Source: MWEI01 sp964600235
GTDB taxonomy: Bacteria; Desulfobacterota; Desulfomonilia; UBA1062
NCBI GenBank assembly: GCA_964600235.1
Contig: CAZRIV010000003.1
Location: 186,001 to 250,000, forward strand
DNA length: 64,000 nt
Reading direction: 5' to 3'
Positions 60,074 through 64,000 of this stretch are shown piece by piece (within the stretch, counting starts at the first letter, position 1; the number at the start of each line of letters is the position of its first letter). The translations under genes were made by a program, and so were the position numbers. The notes beneath the pieces were generated by a model. That model was not told where the DNA came from. It did no database searches and saw only the letters and a program-made list of their open reading frames with translations.

Positions 60074-61192
60074 ATGGATTGCATACAGGCCAGAGGCCTC
60101 TTATCCCTTTACATGGATGACGCCCTTGACAAGGGCACAAGGAAATCCTTGCAGGAGCACCTTCAGGCGTGCGTATCCTGCAGGACCGAGTTCGACTCGT
60201 TGCAGTCACTCATGAAGAATGTAGAATCCTTCGGAATGCTGAAGGCCCCTGAAGATTTCCTGGAAAAGCTCCACGTGCGCACTATGGGTGAAGAAAAGGA
60301 ATCCGGGCTGAAAAAAATCCTTCATCTCCTTTTCTTCCCCTTGCATATAAAGATCCCTGTCCAGGTCGTCAGTCTCGCTTCGGTTGCCATTATCCTGTTT
60401 TCACTGTTTCATGCAGTGGAGCCGCAGCTGCGGATACCCTCTCCGGAAAGTGTATCTCCCGAATCTCAGCAGGCTCAGGGACAGATTCCTCCACAAGAAT
60501 CCCGCCTGGAAGAAAAAGCGCAAAAACCAGCACCGTTGCTTGAACCGGGATCAGACAGTCCGCTTCCCTTTAAGACGGAAAGGACACCTGCACATGGCAG
60601 CCCAGTTGAATCATATAAAAAGGAGCAAACACCTGCCCAGGCAAAGATCGATCAGGTCGTTGAGGACGCCTCGGGTCAGCCGATAGAGGTAGTCATTGCC
60701 CTGAGATCCAAGGGGAAACCCCGGGCGAAAGGACTATCCGGAGAAAATGTTCAGGACCCTGACGATGTTGTATCAAAGGCCAGGGATTCCGTCGGCACCA
60801 TGATCGCCCCTGCCCCCCGGATTGCCGGTGAGGCTGAGGAAAAAGAACTGCAAGGCACGGATAAGAAGGCAATGAAATCATTCAGCACCCGGGATAAGGA
60901 ACCCCTGGAGACCCCGGCACGAACGGCCGCCCCAGAAAGCCCTGTGATTAAGACCATGAAGGATATCGTCGAATCAGTACAGGGATCAGTCATCCATGTT
61001 GATTATGATGAACAATCACAGAGACCTCGCGTCATAACCGTCCGAATTCCCGATGGAGCACTCAATGAATTTTTTCTGCGGCTCAAGGAGATCGCCGATC
61101 TGAAGATGCCTTCCCCATCAACCGTGCATCCGGGACGAAAAGGCCATCTGGTAAGAATTCATGTCGAATCGAAAGAGACCTCAAAGAATTAA
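60074..61192 (+). CDS. Membrane anti-sigma factor with zinc-finger (zf-HC2) domain
   Basis: 372 residues. N-terminal ZAS domain with His29-x3-Cys33-x2-Cys36 (EHLQACVSC); one membrane segment about 97-116 (PVQVVSLASVAIILFSLFHAV); a long Pro/Gln/Lys-rich linker about 120-290; a small folded periplasmic C-terminus about 295-370 (SVIHVDYDEQSQRPRVITVRIP). The ZAS part should hold the ECF sigma factor inactive until an envelope signal triggers release. One base separates it from the sigma gene, so the two are coupled. Confidence 0.9.
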   Translation: MDCIQARGLLSLYMDDALDKGTRKSLQEHLQACVSCRTEFDSLQSLMKNVESFGMLKAPEDFLEKLHVRTMGEEKESGLKKILHLLFFPLHIKIPVQVVSLASVAIILFSLFHAVEPQLRIPSPESVSPESQQAQGQIPPQESRLEEKAQKPAPLLEPGSDSPLPFKTERTPAHGSPVESYKKEQTPAQAKIDQVVEDASGQPIEVVIALRSKGKPRAKGLSGENVQDPDDVVSKARDSVGTMIAPAPRIAGEAEEKELQGTDKKAMKSFSTRDKEPLETPARTAAPESPVIKTMKDIVESVQGSVIHVDYDEQSQRPRVITVRIPDGALNEFFLRLKEIADLKMPSPSTVHPGRKGHLVRIHVESKETSKN

Positions 61193-61402
61193 TCCCACCC
61201 GCCTGGCCGCAATGTTAACCCGGATTCACAGTCGAACCTGATCAGAGAGGATCCTTGCATCCCGCGTAAAAAGATAACAATAGCGGAGAAGGTCTTAATA
61301 GTCAGCCTGTTCATATCAAGTTCAAGCCGGATTTTGTGTTTGAAGGGGTGTAAAAACTTGTTTCCATTCACTGCAAATTATCTGTTTATTGCACGCCTGA
61401 AA

Positions 61403-61429
61403 GTGTATCGGGTACGTATGGACACATTC
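61403..61429 (-). repeat. 27-base repeat, inverted partner of 57609-57635
   Basis: Reverse complement matches 57609-57635 at 24 of 27 positions. It lies 29 bases upstream of the ECF promoter. Confidence 0.6.
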
Positions 61430-61457
61430 ACCTGCAACATCCTGGTTTAACCCTTTG

Positions 61458-61485
61458 GGAACTTTTTATTTCCCCTGTTGTCTAA
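61458..61485 (+). promoter_or_regulatory. ECF promoter of VIT/vWA gene
   Basis: GGAACTT (61458-61464), 15 bases, GTCTAA (61480-61485), identical in boxes and spacing to the element at the sigma gene. The coding start is 36 bases downstream of the -10, leaving a normal leader with AGGAGG. Confidence 0.88.
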
Positions 61486-61520
61486 CCCCTTCAAACGCAC
61501 CAACAGACCAGGAGGTTAGC

Positions 61521-63833
61521 ATGATATCAGTCAGGAAAGAGATCGCAGTAATTCTTGTGGCTGTTTTCCTCACCGGCTATCCCTTTGCGGCATATGCCCA
61601 GGAAGACCATGAAAAATCAGGATCCCCCTATTTCTTGATCCAGAGCGATGAACCGGAAGTGGACCGGCTCCCATTGAAAAGCACCTCGGCAGATGTCAGC
61701 ATTTCTGGGATTATTGCCGATGTCAGGGTGACCCAGGTTTATGTGAATGATGGAAAACGTCCTCTTGAAGCCATCTACATTTTCCCTGCCTCTTCAAGGG
61801 CTGCCGTGTATGGGATGAAGATGACCATAGGTGAGCGCACCATCGTTGCCCGGATAAAAAAGAGAGATGAGGCCAGGCAGGCCTATGAGCAGGCGAAACA
61901 AGACGGGAAAAGCGCATCACTCCTGGAACAGCAGCGACCGAATGTATTCCAGATGAATGTCGCCAATATCCTGCCCAGGGACAAAGTCGTTGTTGAATTG
62001 AAATACACAGAGCTGCTGATCCCTGCGGACAAGGAGTATGAATTCGTCTATCCTGCCGTCGTCGGCCCCCGCTACGTCTCCCCCCGGCAGGAAACCCGGA
62101 ATCCTTCAGAAAGCTGGACGGCAAATCCCTACCTCCACCAGGGAAAGCTCCCCACCTACCGTTTCGATATTGCTCTCAGAATATCTACGGGGCTCGCCAT
62201 CCAGGATATAACCTGTCAATCCCATCAGGTCGACATCAGGTACCAGCGCCCTACTCAGGCATCGCTGCACCTTAAAAAGTCTGAGGCAACAGGCGGGAAC
62301 CGTGATTTCATCTGCAAATACCGTCTCAGCGGCGAAAAGATAGATTCCGGAATCCTCCTGAGCCAGGGAGCCAAAGAAAACTTCTTCCTCCTCATGGTAC
62401 AGCCCCCGAACAGGATCAAGGAGCATGAGATGCCTCCTCGGGAATATGTATTCATAGTCGATGTGTCCGGGTCCATGCACGGGTTCCCACTGGATATCTC
62501 GAAAAAGCTCCTGCGTGATCTGGTTGGGAACCTGAGGCCCACAGACAGGTTTAATGTACTCCTCTTTTCAGGGTCTTCGCGGCTCATGTCCGAACAATCC
62601 ATCCCCGCGAGCCCGAAGAACATCAAGCGAGCCATAGCAACCATCGATAACCAGCAGGGCGGAGGAGGGACTGAACTGCTGAGCGCACTGAAAAAGGCAC
62701 TATCTCTGCCTGCAACGAAAGGGTTTTCCCGTACATTCATCATCGCTACGGACGGTTATGTGTCCGTAGAACCGGAGGCCTTCGACCTCATCAGGAGTAA
62801 CCTGGGCAGGGCGAACATGTTTTCCTTCGGCATCGGGACGAGCGTCAACCGCCATCTCATCGAGGGCCTGGCCCATATGGGCATGGGGGAGCCCTTTGTC
62901 ATTACCTCTCCTGAGGGTGCTCCGGAAACGGCGGAAAGATTCAGGCGCCTGATCTCTTCCCCGGCCCTGACAGATATCAAGATCGATTATGGCAAATTCG
63001 ATGTTTATGATACCGAGCCGGTGAGTGTCCCGGATCTTTTCTCAGACAGACCCATCATTGTATTCGGCAAATGGCGCGGTAAGGCGGATGGCAGGATCGA
63101 GGTGAAAGGGGCCAGAGGTGGATCCGGATATGTCAAGGCAATGAATGTGAACTATGCCGCCATCGATACCTCAAGCCCTGCCTTGTCCTATTTGTGGGCC
63201 AGGCAACGCATAGCCCGGCTGTCGGATTATAACCAGCTCATCCGGGGTGAGGTTCGGATAAAGGAGGTGACTGACCTGGGCCTGAGCTACAGCTTGTTGA
63301 CTGCCTATACCTCCTTTGTAGCCATAGACTCACAAAAGCGCCTGATCAACGGAAAGTCCACAACGGTCAACCAGCCCCTGCCTTTGCCCCAAGGGGTATC
63401 GGATCTGGCTGTCGGCGGGGTATCTGTGAGCAGCAGATCATTCTCTCCTGCCCTAAGTTCAGCCCCCATGGAAACGGAGGTAAAAGACGAAGGTGTACAG
63501 ATCGATATTAAATCCCGGGCATTGGTGAAAAGAGATTTTTACATCAGCATCGTCAAGGTTTCGACCCCCGAGGGCCTGGATGCATCCGCCATAAAAAAGA
63601 TTCTGGAAAAACGTTTGCAGGACATCAAGTCCTGCATGTCGGGTGAAATGAGTACCAGGGGCAAGATTACGCTCACCTTTGAAATCGATGGGCAGGGAAG
63701 GATACTTGAGGTTAAAAAAACAAGGTCGCAACCGGATATGGGGAAGTGCTTTTATGAAATCTTCAAACAAGTACAGTTCCCTCATTCAGGAGGAAGCAAC
63801 CAGTTGATCACCTGCATATTCCTGGTAAGGTGA
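61521..63833 (+). CDS. Exported VIT + vWA domain protein with AgmX-like C-terminus
   Basis: 770 residues from ATG 61521 (CAGGAGG upstream). Signal peptide to about 27 (cleavage after AAYA). VIT domain about 45-170 (TSADVSISGIIADVRVTQVYVNDGKRPLEAIYIFP is split among its strands), vWA domain about 305-480 with MIDAS D314-V-S316-G-S318 and GGGGTELL, a linker, and a C-terminal domain about 685-770 with paired cysteines (KSCMSGEM, GKCFYEIF) resembling AgmX/PglI ends. It should act in the periplasm or on the surface, binding a metal-dependent ligand. An ECF promoter directly upstream places it in the sigma factor regulon. Confidence 0.9.
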   Translation: MISVRKEIAVILVAVFLTGYPFAAYAQEDHEKSGSPYFLIQSDEPEVDRLPLKSTSADVSISGIIADVRVTQVYVNDGKRPLEAIYIFPASSRAAVYGMKMTIGERTIVARIKKRDEARQAYEQAKQDGKSASLLEQQRPNVFQMNVANILPRDKVVVELKYTELLIPADKEYEFVYPAVVGPRYVSPRQETRNPSESWTANPYLHQGKLPTYRFDIALRISTGLAIQDITCQSHQVDIRYQRPTQASLHLKKSEATGGNRDFICKYRLSGEKIDSGILLSQGAKENFFLLMVQPPNRIKEHEMPPREYVFIVDVSGSMHGFPLDISKKLLRDLVGNLRPTDRFNVLLFSGSSRLMSEQSIPASPKNIKRAIATIDNQQGGGGTELLSALKKALSLPATKGFSRTFIIATDGYVSVEPEAFDLIRSNLGRANMFSFGIGTSVNRHLIEGLAHMGMGEPFVITSPEGAPETAERFRRLISSPALTDIKIDYGKFDVYDTEPVSVPDLFSDRPIIVFGKWRGKADGRIEVKGARGGSGYVKAMNVNYAAIDTSSPALSYLWARQRIARLSDYNQLIRGEVRIKEVTDLGLSYSLLTAYTSFVAIDSQKRLINGKSTTVNQPLPLPQGVSDLAVGGVSVSSRSFSPALSSAPMETEVKDEGVQIDIKSRALVKRDFYISIVKVSTPEGLDASAIKKILEKRLQDIKSCMSGEMSTRGKITLTFEIDGQGRILEVKKTRSQPDMGKCFYEIFKQVQFPHSGGSNQLITCIFLVR

Positions 63834-63854
63834 GCGGCACTCGAAACCAACGTA

Positions 63855-63897
63855 CATGCGTGGGGGGGGGCTTTGTCTGGATGTCCCCTCCCGCATG
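63855..63897. other. GC-rich hairpin after VIT/vWA gene
   Basis: CATGCG pairs with CGCATG, then after one mismatch the G-run 63862-63867 pairs with CCCCTC-type bases 63885-63890. A T6 run starts about 12 bases later, so a terminator role is possible but not classical. It contains a run of nine G. Confidence 0.4.
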
Positions 63898-64000
63898 GAC
63901 GATTCATATTTTTTCAGACCTCTGCATAACTGAGGAGGGCATTGCGGTCAGTGTAAAAGACTTGCCCGGTCATGTCATTTCAGTGTTTCTCAGCCATGCG

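Larger units (their letters stand above)
61193..61520. other. Intergenic region with ECF promoter of VIT/vWA gene
   Basis: About 330 bases. The left 200 bases have no gene or strong hairpin. The right part has the 27-base repeat (61403-61429), the ECF promoter (61458-61485) and the AGGAGG of the next gene. Confidence 0.6.

Overview
The window reads as the chromosome of an anaerobic, mid-GC bacterium of the Desulfobacterota ('Deltaproteobacteria') type, most like fatty-acid- or aromatic-degrading syntrophs and sulfate reducers. That placement is inferred from gene content: many acyl-CoA genes, formate-tetrahydrofolate ligase, a split B12 methionine synthase, rubrerythrin with a peroxide-defence cluster, a branched-chain amino acid ABC importer, and PAS-rich kinases with an NtrC-type regulator. 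No rRNA, tRNA, CRISPR array, phage or intact insertion sequence was seen.

Layout. 0-4.2 kb: the end of a PAS histidine kinase, a YjdF-like membrane protein and a B12-type radical SAM protein. 4.2-9.9 kb: a ketopantoate reductase-like gene, an acyl-CoA synthetase alpha-type protein and the two-gene MetH. 10-14.8 kb: TlpA/CcdA thiol-redox genes, then a Fur/PerR regulator - rubrerythrin - thioredoxin-like - peroxiredoxin row and a gamma-carbonic-anhydrase-like protein. 15-20 kb: a hybrid kinase, etfBA and a divergent histidine phosphatase. 20-28.4 kb: a co-directional catabolic row (acyl-CoA dehydrogenase, TetR, APH-like kinase, SDR, 3-hydroxyacyl-CoA dehydrogenase, single-chain biotin carboxylase/BCCP/carboxyltransferase). 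28.4-32.7 kb: a receiver-domain relic, an ACT-HAD protein, fhs, small unknown genes and a cold-shock gene. 33-38.6 kb: a thiolase/multifunctional beta-oxidation pair with a strong terminator, then an unrecognised lipoprotein. 38.6-43.3 kb: livKHMGF. 43.9-50.2 kb: a cation transporter, a PepSY-like secreted protein, an XRE-acyl-CoA dehydrogenase-EamA operon, enoyl-CoA hydratase, a monooxygenase-like protein and a cupin. 50.4-54.1 kb: a sigma54 regulator/kinase pair divergent from a universal stress protein with a sigma54-like promoter. 54.6-59.2 kb: enoyl-CoA hydratase, acyl-CoA ligase and thiolase. 59.4-63.8 kb: an ECF sigma factor, a membrane anti-sigma factor and a secreted VIT/vWA protein.

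How the parts work together. Substrates are activated to acyl-CoA (55.6 kb), dehydrogenated by several acyl-CoA dehydrogenases feeding etfBA, hydrated, oxidised and thiolysed. The 20-28 kb row looks like a dedicated branch for an unusual, perhaps hydroxylated or long-chain, acyl-CoA. Fhs and MetH supply one-carbon chemistry.

The most interesting non-gene signals are these. (1) Two identical GGAACTT-N15-GTCTAA promoters precede the ECF sigma gene and the VIT/vWA gene; the first overlaps the annotated sigma start codon. (2) A roughly 175-nt repeat occurs twice (43.7 and 57.2 kb) around a near-perfect 70-nt palindrome whose arms differ at six positions, all compensated. (3) Two further long hairpins (24.0 and 50.3 kb) share arm ends and loop bases. 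(4) Gene-free stretches at 54.1-54.6 and 57.2-58.0 kb are rich in hairpins.
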